Assembly (NCBI RefSeq): GCF_014805625.2 | Contig: NW_023998464.1 | Location: 9,218,569 to 9,282,568 of the forward strand | Source of the DNA: Glossina fuscipes | Lineage: Eukaryota; Arthropoda; Insecta; Diptera; Glossinidae | DNA length: 64,000 bases | Direction: 5' to 3' | Part shown: positions 1-13,500 of the stretch, in pieces | Numbering within the stretch: the stretch's first letter is position 1 | Layout: every line of letters starts with the position of its first letter | The notes under the pieces: generated by a model | What the model saw: only the letters and a program-made list of their open reading frames with translations | Database searches by the model: none | What the model was told of the DNA's origin: nothing | Position numbers and translations under genes: made by a program

Positions 1-1506
1 ATTTTTGTTTATATTTTTATAATACTAAATAATTGATAAGTGAAAGGACTTTATTAATGTTTACTTTTAAATGTAGTTTTGTGTTTTTTAAAGTTTGGAA
101 ATAATTTTGTGTGAAAAATTAAAACTGACAAAACGCGAAAAATTTTCCTGTTAAGGTACATACTTTATATTTTTATATTTTTGTGCGGACATCGACCTTG
201 TGATTGGTATTTTCCACTTGAAACATAACAAAATATCCTGTTTATTCAACTTTCCTGATTGAAAATGTGTTATTTAAGAATATTTAATTAATACTAATTT
301 TTATGTGATTAGTTGGGCTTAAAACACAATATTAAATATAAGAGATTCTAAAACATCAATAACTGTAGTACAATACAATTGTGCTGAAGCTACCCTATGT
401 TTGCGTCCAACAATAAATGGGTTAAAGGAGGGTATGTCGCTGTTTGCTAGATTTTAATATGTTTACAAAAAAATACTCTTATGCTTTATGAAAAAATACA
501 ATTGTGCAGTTGCAAGCAACGTTTTCTATTAGGTTCTAATGGGCGTAGCCATAAAAAGGATTAATGGAATATAAAAGCGTTTGTTTTTAATAAAAGCCTA
601 CTCAAACTAACCTGTACGCACTTCGTAGTTTGATTGTAAAATATCTACTTTTATGTGCTTCAACCGTTATATGCCATTGATATATTCTTGTGCCTGCATG
701 CCGCTTGTAAAGACTGAAGAATACGTTTAGACGTTTTTCTATTGATGGTATTTACTTCTTTTGCATTATTTAGGATAAGGGAGATGGGATTCGGTCCCGA
801 TCGAATTTAATTTTCTTACTTGTCTTTTTTTATTTTAGGTTTGTTAAGACAAATGTGGTCGGGTACAAAGATTCGGTGACAATCGAATATAATTTTTTTC
901 TTCATATACACTTTTGCTGACACGGTCTCCACTTTTGGAATCACCCAGTCTTGGTGGCAAAATATCTATCTTTTAGTATTTGTTTGGGTTTCGGATATAG
1001 GAGACAGTCAAAGAATATGGCATCGGTTGACTGAGGTGATATTCCGCTAAGAAGTATTAAAAAATTTGGCAATCCTGAACATAATAATTCTTATGGTTTG
1101 GAGCACAATTTCTTAAATTTCATCTCCGCCGAAAATTTCATTGCTGCGCTAAACTAAATTTTTAATATAAAATCAAAAAACTGTTTTCTGAAACTCGCGC
1201 TGAATTTCGTCTTTTTTACTCGCTCGTTAATTGTCTTGTCTGCAAATATTCGCGTATGTTAGTGATAATCACTAGTCACAAAGTTTGTGAAATGGATATG
1301 TAAGAGGAGGCTCGTTCCCGAGCGCGTACATTTATTGCAAATCTTAAATTTGGAGGTATCCGCATTTTTAAACAGTAGTGTTAAAAGGCAAATATGTATT
1401 TGCCATACATATATTTGCATATGTTTTTTAAAAAATATTAGATTGATTTTTTAAGGAATTGCTTTAAAATCCTAACTATAATTTCAGGTCCATTAAAACT
1501 TTTCAG
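1..1506. other. Non-coding stretch, probably intron of Utx upstream of the first visible exon
   Basis: No open frame here resembles a protein I know. The stretch ends in a pyrimidine-rich tract and CAG at 1504-1506, the acceptor of the first visible Utx exon, so most of it is probably intron. Around 796-828 there is a short motif (CCCGATCGAATTTAATTTTC) that recurs near 17396 and in weaker form near 868, likely the end of a dispersed repeat. Confidence 0.5.
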
Positions 1507-4500
1507 TTACTTCTATATTTGAATCCAAACTTTCCATGTGCAAACGAGGCCCATCTACGACTTGGATTTATGCAGAAAGTTTTGGGTGATTATAAGTCTG
1601 CAATTAAGCACTACCAGTTATCGTTAATTGATGAAGCTCCATGTACGTTAACAAAACAGAAAAGTAAGTATTGTATTTTAATTGAAAAGTTTATAGTTAG
1701 TGTATAGGTAGAATTTTGAAGCGCAAATAGTGATCCACTATTTAAAGCATGAAGTCAAAATTAAAACCGCTACTTTGCTTCAAATGAGAGCGCATCAGCT
1801 CATAGTTTTTAACGAAAGCTTTTAAGTGAAAAGTAATCCAAGGAAGTGGAAGCAAATGCCAAGGAGATGTAAATCTGCAAGAACAGAACGCAGACTCTTC
1901 ATGTGTACAACATTTGGTACCTTATTAACATTAGATTTATTCAAGGCCGGCAATTTTGTTGTTGTGCAAATAAAGAGAGGAAGTTGAAATTTGTCACAAA
2001 CATTCTTTGATCGATTAAAAATGAGCGTGATCTGCGCTTCTTGACACCCCCACAGTGCAGAAAAAATTAAGACAACTTCGGATAAGTTGCCAAGTTTATG
2101 ATATTTTCGCCTACAGCTTCCGATAAGATGAAGATGTTTTCGAAACCCTGAGACCCAGAGGTTCGTCAGGGCCACTTTCATGATTAGTCCAAAAAAGGTT
2201 TCAACTGGTTTACTAGCTCTTCTTTTGTCTCAGGCGATGTCAACGAATATTTGAGTAGCAGATTTTTGGGTATATCTTTACAAGTTCGGAAGTTATAGAC
2301 GAAATTATGACAATGCTGTCGTTTTTTGGAAGTTGTCTCAGTTTCTATGATAGTGTGGGCGTGTAGGTGAACAGATTTCAACCATTTTTTAGCCTTGTAT
2401 TCTTAAATGTTCATGGAATGTTTTTGAGCGTCATCTAGAAAAAAAGAGTAGACGATATATATTTGCTACATTATATTAGTAAAAGCCAATACATAACGTT
2501 TGAAGATATTCTTCGCCGCAGCGAATTTTTAAAATCAACGCGTCAAAGTGCTGAGTACCGTAAATCTATTGCTAGTTGTAAGAAACTTTTGCCTTGAATT
2601 TGAATTTTCGTCATTTCCTTTTAAACATAAACGTATCTATTTTTTTCTAAGCTAATTTGGTTATCCATCTACACGTGAAAAACTAGGAAGTTTACCAAAA
2701 ATAACAGAAGCTTTCCATCGAAATTTGAAGTAATTTGACATTGTTAAATACATTGACGGACATAAATGATGTAGGGTTCATTTTCATTGCGATGCAAAAG
2801 AACGCACATTCTAGAACATTTCGATATTGAAGGCAATTGTTTTCCATTTTATTTTGTACATTATTATTATTAATTTGTCAGAGAATTCATTCTAAGACGA
2901 AAGTCTTACAGCACTAGCGTCTAAGGCTGTAGTGTGTATTCAAATTCTATTTTTTATATAAACTATTACGATTGGAACCATTTTCTTGTGAACGTTGGAT
3001 AATTTTTAAACAGCGGGCTAGGCGCTTTTTTTAATACATTTTGCAGGCTTTTTGATTTGCTGAATTTAACTTGACAAGAATAAAAAATAAATTTTCAAAA
3101 TCACATAGGCTGTTCGCATCCAGATGTATTCGGTATACCAATTCTTCCACATGTTTTTATTATATGACAGATCCAAGACAACTCTTAAAAAATGGCAAAA
3201 TTTCGTCATTCAGTTGAAAGATCTGCAAATATTTATTAAGATGGGCTGCCGATAGTTGAACTATGTATCTACTAGATTAGTAACTGAAATGTTAGAAAAC
3301 TCACAGGAGCATATAAAAAAAAAGAAGACTATTCACAAGAAATCATAGGATAAACAATGCAGTTAAATAAATCAATTTGTTAACACTTGACTCGGCTCAC
3401 AAAAGCTATTTAAGAACCAAGAACGAATAAGCACAGGACCGATTTGTCAAGACAAAAAAAAAAATAAATCCGCATGCGGTCTGAAGAAAATAACACTCTG
3501 ATCGTACAATAGTTTGGAAGGCTATAAGGGAAAATCACTGTGTGCAATAAAGTCGCTCGTTCGCATTAACGTTGTAAGGACTAGAGCTTCCTATTTATTT
3601 TCTTCTTTTCTATATCAGCTTTCAATGCAAACGTACAAAACCTATGCTTGTACGTAAAGACGTGTCTCTGAGCTTCTTGCAAAGAAAGTAAAGTGAATAC
3701 ATATTTTGTAATTAAAAAGAACACCCCTATTTTAAAACTGAATTAAATATATATTAATAACCAGAAAATATTTTTGTTGCAATAATAAGTAATTTATTTA
3801 ACTAAAAAATGAAATGCGCTGTGAATCAAAAAAAAGATTTCTCAGTTTATCTTACACTACGATCTTATCTTAAAAGACGATGCTAAAAAAAGATCTGCCG
3901 AAACACGATGCCAAAGTAGCTTTGGGGTCGAAATAACATCAGAATATTGCCTTACCAGGCTTACCTTTTGCAGAAAATCTTATACTATTATTATTATGTG
4001 AAGCGAATTTGATAGAATTATTTTTTATGTCAAATTATTGTTATGGCCTAATGTTTACCTCAAAATATTAAAAATTAGACTGCTTTCCGTATTAACAATT
4101 ACCTAGTAAAAATGGCTTAAGGGACGATTTGAAAAGATTGACTCATCCCGTCCAAATTTCGCCCAACAATTTACCGTAAAATAGCATTACTTAGCGATTT
4201 TTTTCAAGGTATTCCGAAAATCGTTAGTGTTTGCATATAGCGACCATTTTAAATGAAGACGTAATATTGGGTAATAATCGAAAATATGATTTGATCCAGC
4301 CCATATTCCGTCCAAATATATGAAAAACAAAGACTTGTATATTCAACATAAAATTGTCTTTACGGCCATCAGACAGTCAAACTTACATTAAAAAAAAAAA
4401 TAGTTTTCTGAATCGATCCGCATAATAAAACGTGGTTTTAAATGAAGCTGTTTTGAATATTACATACGTTTGCATAAACTGAATTTATCCTGCAGTATAC

Positions 4501-7500
4501 TCTTATTGGGTGATTTAAAAAGAGGTCACTCTAATATATTTTTATCCTTAAATTATACAAAAATAATTGTATTGTCTCGGTATGAAAAGATCGTATTATG
4601 TCTTTTTACTTCTACTTTCGCATCCTAAAAATAGTCCGGATCAATTCATAAGCAGCAGATATCGGCTACTTTCCACTTCTATTTACAAATTATCACTTGT
4701 ATCAAATATAAAATTTCTTTTTATTTGTTTTTCAGTACGGTTTCACATCGCCCATCTATATGAAGTCCAAAAAAAATATAAAGTTGCCAAAGAGGCATAT
4801 GAACAATTACTTAAAGAAAGGGAGCTGACCTTGGAATTAAAATCAGTTATATACAGACAATTAGGTGATAAAATTGTTAAATAAATTTTCTCTGCATCTA
4901 TCTTTAAAATCTTTAAAATATTCTTGCTTAGGATGGATGTATCATTGCGTTGAAATATTTGGAGAAAGAAAGCATCGTCAGTCTCATGCAATATTATACC
5001 TACAGAAGTCTATTGAAGCTAATACCAAATCTGGCCAGTCCTTATATTTATTGGGCCGGTGCTATGCTGGTATAAGTAAAGTTCATGATGCCTTTATTTC
5101 TTACAGAAATTCGGTAGAAAAAAGCGAAGGGAACGCAGACACATGGTGTTCAATTGGGTGGGTATTGAAAAGCAAACGATTTTTTACATAGAAAATAATG
5201 TCTACAATGACAATAGAGTTTTATATCAACAACAAAATCAGCCTACCGATGCTTTACAAGCTTACATTTGTGCTGTACAACTTGACAAAAATCATAGGGC
5301 TGCATGGACTAATTTGGGAATATTATATGAGACTTGTGGACAACCAAGGGATGCATTCGCTTGTTACTTAAACGCAATTAAAACTACGGGAAAGGTAAAA
5401 AAGTCTGCTTAAATTAAATTCGGTCTACGATTCGATTACTGTTCCCTTTTCCTTTCTTCTTTTTTTTTAGAAGCAACACCGCGAAAAACAAGATATAAAT
5501 AAAGTGTTGCTTCAGCGTATAAAGTTTTTGGATACACAATTAACTCAGGCACCTATGCCGAGTATAACGTCTAGAAGAAGACAACTTTGTTCAATAGAAG
5601 AAGCTTGGAATCTGCCAATTTCATTAGAAATGAGCTCACGTCAACAACATTTGCATTCGTCAAATCCCCATCGCCAAATAGGAAAAACTTCTGTAAGTCT
5701 CTATATTTGAATAGATGTGCAATAATTTGTAGCAAAAAAAATTAAAAAATTAAATGGGATGAAATTTAACCATAATTAACTTAGTTATTCACTTTCTCTA
5801 AGGTCTTTTATTTGATACACACCGAAATTTTTAAGAAAAAATTTATCAATCGCCGTCCACCATAATTAATTTAGAATGAACATAACTTGTGGGATTCTGT
5901 TCCCCGAGTCCTTCTATTTGATGCCTATATCGCCGGTACTATTAGCACCAGCCACCACTATTAATCCGGACACGCTGTGGTGTCTACCACATTTATTAAT
6001 AGAACTCACGTATTTTTAGGCAGGTAATACGCCGTCGTTTGAGAATTGTACAAAATAGTTTTAAACATTCTGTTTACTTCGCTTATGATTAATAAGCATA
6101 AAATTTGAAAAAAGTGACAGGAAGAAAATTTAATCGCTTGTAGTTTTGTGTAGGCATGTCCGATTTTTTCTATTTTGCTCATAAATGGTCGATTCTTTCG
6201 TAAAGTAAATGTAGCCTTTATACCCTTTATAATTTTGACCAGTGAGCAGAAACCCACAAATTTTTATCTGGAAAAATGGAGTTGCGTTCGGTTTAGGCTT
6301 CACTGCGGGCTTGTGATCTGACCAATTTGGCCCATTTTCAATGTGTGCAAAACCTTCTAATGTTTCTACTAAATTTAAAGTCGATATCTTTATTTTTGCG
6401 ACAAGGAAAGTGTAAGCACCCCACACAGACGAACAGACACACCTTAATCAATTCAGAATTTCATGCTAATCAACAATATATATACTTTCTTTGGTGGGTA
6501 TAATAAGTAGGGGGTCTATCTCAAAACTTTTTGGGTGGTGTAAACATCCGAACGAACTTAATACACCTTTATACCACAAGTGGTGTACGCTATAAAGAGA
6601 CATTGTCTGAAGAGAGTAGATTCTTGATGAGCATGATCCTTTCTGAGGTACGCATCTGTCATTCAGTGTTGCAATTTGTTTAATTTAATGCACTACGAAA
6701 ACTTTTGGATTGATAACACTTTTCACAGATAGGACAAACTTTAATGTAGCTTGAAAAATCAAAAAATGTTGAATGAGAAAGATTTGCAAGCTGAAACTCC
6801 TTTTATGTGTTTTTCTGTTTATCTGTAAATATACATTTTGCCTCATATGAACAAAAATGTAGAAAACTTTCCAAGAAAAAGCAAGTTTTCATGAAAATTG
6901 ATTCAAAAATGAATCAGTAGTAGAGCCTTATTATTGCTTGGAGAAGTTTAATGCAAGATATTATGATAAGAAGTTTTGGACTATTAATGCAGGCTGAGGC
7001 TTTTAAAAGAAAGTTTCCTTGATAAGTAAAAGTATATTTATTTTAGCAGGGATGCTTTAAAATGGGAAATATTGCTGTTTATTTTCTATAATCCTTTCTT
7101 AATGTTAATGTTAAAAAAGTGTTAACTTTAGCTTTTAATTAATCTTAATTTTAAAGTCAAATAGCCTAAGTGCATCGCTATTTATTTGAATATGTATATA
7201 TTTTGTTTTTTTAAAGGCTCAAGGTCCTCCACCGCCTTATCCAAATAGTACACCAGCAAAACGGTCGAAAGAGGGAAACCAAACGCAATTCCAAACTGGT
7301 AATCGTCCCACTCAACCGCCGCTTTTTTTGACACAACAACAAATGCAAATGCTACAGTACTTACAACAGAACCAAAACAATTTAAATTCGCAAGAGAGGA
7401 TATTATTACAAGATTTAAGCAACCAGTATCAATTTATGCAGCAATATCAGCAAAATTGCTTTCAAGCAAGCAACCAAGAAAGTATTACAGGGAAAAACAG

Positions 7501-10500
7501 AGAAATTTCTGAACAATTCGAAAACGAAGTGAGAGTTATGTCTCCGCCCGCCTATCCATTAGTGGCTAAAAGCACGAATGATATTTCGGAAAATAAAACG
7601 GAACCTTCAAAAGAATCCTTTCCCGAACAAAGTGATTTAGGTGAGTTGTACAATTTTTTCGTTTCGTTCACATGAAACGTGTTTTTTTTTAAAATATCGA
7701 TAATTTCAGCTTAAATAGTCAGCTTGTTAGTAATAAGCTCCACCGCCCGGCTTTAACAAATTTAATAAGTTTAAGTCCTTTCAGATATTACTATTAGATC
7801 ATGAGAAAAGAGGAAATCTTAAGAATGTAAAATAACTTTCTATGAAGGAATTCAATGTGGTTTGAAAAATCTACCCCCTCTTATCTTCAATATTCTCTAC
7901 ACCACTTGTGGTGCAGGACATAATAAGTTTCGGCGGAAGTACATTACACCCAGAAGGATTTAAGCTAGGACCACCTCTTATATATTATATGGAAGAAAAT
8001 TGCAATTTTCAAAAATTTTCGCTGTGTAATAGTATTTCGACATTCCAAATTGGTACGGCTGAAGTAATTTTTTGAATATACTCTCAAAAAACCGTTTCTA
8101 CGAAAACTGAACCTTTATAGCGTAAAAAAGATCTAATTTTCAATATTTCATGACGAAAATTCGTTTATAATAATAAATTCACATAAAAATCAGCCTTACC
8201 AAATTTGGACCACGTATGTCCATTTCTTGGACATCATCGTATATAAGTATTCTTAGGAAGTGTAAATATTTACATGCCGAAAAGACGTAATTGTTAACGT
8301 TTTATGATGAAAATTTGTTCATGATAGTAATTTGACATAAATATTAACTGGACCAAATTTGCACTATATTGGTATATTTTTTGGACTCCATTGCACATAA
8401 GATATCTCATGAATAGATTTTTTAGAAAAAGAGTTCCTTTTTAATATTTTACGACGAAAATTGATCCGTGGAGCAATTTAGCACAAAAATCAACGGTAGG
8501 GAATTTGGATCACAGCTCCATTTTTTTAAAGCCTAATATATTTATTATGCCTTTACATGAAAATAAAGCGTGGTTTTTGGAGTATGAGTGTATAGCAACA
8601 CTAAGCGAAGCGGTGTAACGTGATATATACCCGCCTATAATGTTCCTACTTTGTTATTCTTTCAAACTGCTTTCGACTGCCAATGTCGTTGCTATTTTTT
8701 ATATGTTCAATAATTGATAATGTTTCTTTTGTATCTTATTTAAATGTAATTAAGCTGTTTGGCTTCATGTATGACGGCAAAGAAAAGTTCTTAGAACGCG
8801 CCTTTCTCTGCTCATGCTTAAATTCAATGCAACACGTAAGATCGCAAATATTCCCAGTCTCGTAAAGAATGTGAAAGGAAGATTTGCAAAATCCAGCACT
8901 CTTGATAGAGACTTCGTTTGTTTCGACTGTAATTTTATTTACAATTCTATTCTGGCTTTTGTTAATTTAGATCCAAAATATTGATTTTATCGCCTGGTTA
9001 GGAATGCCCTGTTACAAATTTAATCAAAGTAAACAAAAATCGTTGTAATTGTATGATTATTTTTTCTTGTTTTTCATTGAAAATGTTTTTCAGGTGTAAG
9101 CGATCAAGAACTCCAAGATATACTTTGCCAAAAAGATTTAACGTCAACGCTTACTGATGATATTTTAAAAACGTTTGATGGTGATAGTATAGATTTGAAG
9201 GATGCTGACAGTCGAGACTCTCTCTCAAATAAGCTATCAAGCGTGAAAGGCGCTTTTCTTTTGGATAATGATTTTATTAAAGAAGAGATATTAAAAAATG
9301 AAAGCCTTTATGAGTACTACTCAGACGAAGCCGCAAAAGAACACTCCATGTTTTCTATACGAATGGATTCGAAAGAAATTATGGCGGCGGTTAAAAATTT
9401 GCCACTAAATGAACCTCCTCCCCCGTGTTCAATTTTAAATATAAATGCTCCTGCTCCAGCGCCTCCAGATTGCCCGCCCCAACGTCTTACTAGAGAGCAA
9501 TTGTTACCACCAACACCCTCCGTGCATCTTGAAAACAAGAAGCATGCCTTTAGTCCGCAACTGCAAGAATTTTGCTTAAAGCATCCTATCGCAGTAGTAC
9601 GCGGTCTGGCTGGAGCTCTTAAATTAGATTTAGGCCTGTTTTCGACAAAAACCTTGGTTGAAGCAAATCCGGATCACAGTGTTGAAGTGCGAACACAAGT
9701 ACACCAATCACCCGATGAGAATTGGGATACAATTCAGGCAAAACGGGTATGGGCTTGTATATCTCATAGATCACATACGACGATTGCAAAATATGCCCAG
9801 TACCAAGCGTCGAGTTTTCAAGAAAGTATTAAGGTATGCGTATCATTTGCATGCGTTTTTTTTTTTTTTTTTTACAAAAGTTATGTCAATTCAGTTTATC
9901 CAACATATAGTAGCATCTATATATTTGACTGAAATTTTGTTAATAGATTTGTCATTTTTCTTTTTACTTTACTCTTTCATAGGAGGAACGAGAAAAAGGT
10001 ATTCAGATGTCGGATTCGGACTCAAAGGATTCGCTGAGCAATGCTTCGCTTAGCGGGAAAAGAAAAAAGAATAAAGGTGGCAATAAAATGTTACGGTGAG
10101 TATGGTTTAGGATGAATTCTTCACACAATCTCAAACAAATGCTTAAAACAGCCCGTCAGTTAAACATTCGTGATTGCTCTTATATTCTTCTTTTTATGGC
10201 TATCGGAAATGTTCATATCAATTTTTAAATCAGCACTTTTTATTGGTTGTATGTTATCTGCTTGTTGCGACCTATTTGTCAAAATGAAGCTATGACCTTC
10301 AAATTCGGCAGAAACGTTGGTATTAAAAATGGGTTAAATCGATTGAACGACACAGTAACACACCAACTGAAAATATCTATGTTTTTCAAAGGAGAAACAA
10401 TGTTTTTTCGTCGTTTACTGCTCGTAAACTATGTCATAACTATGCGATAAAACTTTCACCATATATTTTACCGGCGATCAAAATTATAGTGGGTTAGTTT

Positions 10501-13500
10501 TATTTTTTTGCCAAGACCATTATAGAGCTCAGATGTAAGCTTCAAAATCCCCATAAAGTCTATATACATGCTTGACCCGTATCAAATGCGGAATCTACTT
10601 AAGTTATTACTCGGTTTATTTGTCCATCTGTCTATCTGCTCAACGTTGTAGTAACTTTGATAAACATTATCCAGTTCGCAAAAAGGAAATATCGTTTGTA
10701 AATTTGTAAAAAGATTTTAAAATTAATCAAAGCTGGTTGAAGAATACGCCTACAATGCAACGAAAACTGAGACCAACTCTCCGTATTTTTAGCTCGTTGC
10801 TTCAAAACTACATAGGACACTCAATGAAAATTTCAACTTTTATTCTATAAAAGTAGAAGACCACGCACGTCCAATGTTATAGTGTATGAAAACCAGTCTT
10901 TTATTTTAGGATAACGTCGATAGATATAAGAGGTACGGGCATAGCCGAATTATTTCATTATTTCTCGATATGTCAGCGAACGGGGCGTTTTGAAGAAGAA
11001 AATATTTTCCTTCGTTCAGCATCTTTCACATTGTATACAATCGAACTGGAACTATCTGTAAATTTATAGCAAGCACGTTTTGAATTTGTGCTGTGTTGCC
11101 GTCAAATACATTTTGAATTTCTTCACGGAATACTTTCGTGGGGCTCTAGAACAATCGTCGTTTTCAAGACTGACATTTTTTACACGAAATCTTTCGAGAC
11201 ACGCTTTTGCTATTTCATAGCTTCCGTCATTTCCATCCAAATAAGTAATTTCAGTCAGTTTAGTTTATTTCCCAATTTAAAACAGAGTAACTTGGAATAT
11301 CATAGATGTGCACTTTTATCCACACTGGACAAAGCTAAAATTTATATCCTTCAAAAATCATTGTCAATGTTACGTGCACACAAAATGGCGGGAGAAATAA
11401 ATATTTTCGGTTTATTGTGCAAAGCAACTAGTTTCATCACGGAAGAGCCTTGAAAAGCCGAGTTTTTATTAGTGTTCGCATTAATGCGAATGATTGTATG
11501 GTTTTCTATGTATACAAACAGAGGAAAAAGAAATTAAGTGCTTTCAAAAAAAAAAGTCAAATTTATGTCAAATTCGGTGTTTTTAAAGTTTTAGAATTAT
11601 ATTATATTATCCCAAGCATATCTATTAATTCTTCAATTTCTTACTTAATTAAATGTTATTCAAAATGTCCATTTGTAATAATATTCCTCTTATTGTTCCT
11701 TAAATCATACGTGGCTTATTTATCAATCTTATTATTGATCTTCTTGTCTCTCATACCATATATATTCTGCTTAATCTTGACCGAAGCTGTTGGTTTTTGT
11801 TCGGAGAATTTGGCAACCCTAAATTTTGACAGTGCAAGTTATATTCGTGTCCGTGACGTATGATTTCCGTTCTTCTTTAAAGAGCAGCTCATAGAACAAA
11901 GCGTGTTGCGACTAAAATTCATAAGAATTGAAGTAAACACGTTATGTACGAAGTAATTAAGTAACTAAGCTAATTCCACATGTTAATATGAATATGTTAA
12001 CACAATGTCGGAAGAGCTTGGTTTGTATTGCAGTGTGTGCAAACGTTTCGCACGCTTACTTGGTGCTCCCTGCATTCCAGCATTTTTTGAAGACATATTA
12101 CTCTTTTCCGAAGTTTTTACTACAGTGCTATCCAATGCATGGGATCTTTCTACCTCTCCGTTGAATGTGTTCTTGTTTGACTTCTTTTCACGTCGGTTAA
12201 TACATTGTGCACAAAATTCTAAAAAAAAAAAATTTCTAAATTAGTGCTAATCCAATCAGTTTATCGAACAATAACAACAAACAAGGCTAATCGATTAAGG
12301 TGAATGTAATATCAGATATTAAGGCTTGCTGCAGCTATTTAACACTGCTATAGAGGAGGTTCTGTGCCACTGCGTTTTTCTTCTCAACATGTGATTAGTA
12401 CCGTAATTAATTCGAACATCTGTAACAAGAAATAAATATTTCTTCGAGAAAATTACCGGGATATTCAAAAGACAGCTTTGAGTGTTTGCGACATGAAGTT
12501 ATTTATGTAGCTATCAACCAATGTAGCGGAGCTAAATCCAATACAAGTTGAAATCTGAATGAAAATAAAAATAATTTCCGAGAATGTCTCTATTCATGGG
12601 CGCCTTGATGCATACGTTTGTGAAACATGGTATGCACAACGAAAAATCGGTTCTCTCTTTACTGGAACCATTTCGTTTATGGTTTTTCTAAGCCGTGGCC
12701 GAATTCTTTGGGATTTCATTTCTTGAAGGTTACACATTAAAAAGTAGTTGTAGAACAATAAAATATGAAACTACAAATCGAATTAGACGTTTACGTATGT
12801 CTAGTAGACATGGCTTAACAGCGCCAATTAGCTTTTAAAAATTTATAAAAACGTCTTCCTGCTTAGAAAGCAAACTCTTCTTTAATTGGTTATAGAAATA
12901 AGTATGCATTTTTTTAAGATTGTTTTGTGTAAATCTTTGCAGGTTTGGAACTAATGTCGACTTATCTGATGAACGGAAATGGCGCCCGCAATTGGCAGAG
13001 CTTCAAAAATTGCCAGCATTTGCTCGAGTTATATCTGCAGCCAATATGCTATCTCATGTAGGGCACGTTATTTTGGGCATGAACACCGTTCAGCTCTATA
13101 TGAAAGTGCCCGGCAGCAGAACACCTGGTCATCAAGAAAATAATAATTTTTGCTCTATTAACATAAATATTGGCCCTGGAGATTGTGAATGGTTTGCAGT
13201 ACCAGATGCTTATTGGGGTGGTATACAGAGCTTATGTGACAAAAACAGCATTAGCTACTTGCACGGTTCATGGTGGCCAGTTTTGGAGGATCTGTATAAG
13301 GAAAACATCCCTGTTTATAGATTCATTCAACGACCAGGCGATTTAGTATGGGTTAATGCTGGGTAATTCCAAAGTGAAATATATAATCCCTGATCGCGCT
13401 GGATTTGATCATATTTTACTAAATTGAAAAAAGGACACAGTAGTTCGAATAATTTTATTTATTTAACTACATATGAAAAGAATCCAGCTAGATGAGAACT

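Noticed and set aside
1822..2381. Two adjacent antisense open stretches in a Utx intron, thought of as a gag relic
   Set aside because: No zinc-knuckle or other motif could be placed, and the apparent gag-like order was too weak.
5143..5216. Apparent frameshift in the Utx TPR region (reading through [10 protein letters not shown])
   Set aside because: It is a 59 bp GT-AG intron (5158-5216); splicing restores CSIGVLYQQQ.
11088..11863. Long open frames at 11088-11453 and 11450-11863
   Set aside because: Hydrophobic, low-complexity translations of AT-rich intron sequence; no homology recognised.
12005..12244. Open frames on both strands inside a Utx intron (79 codons plus strand, similar on minus)
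   Set aside because: No family signature, no acceptor or donor that fits, and it lies inside an intron of an intact gene; I could not support a gene.
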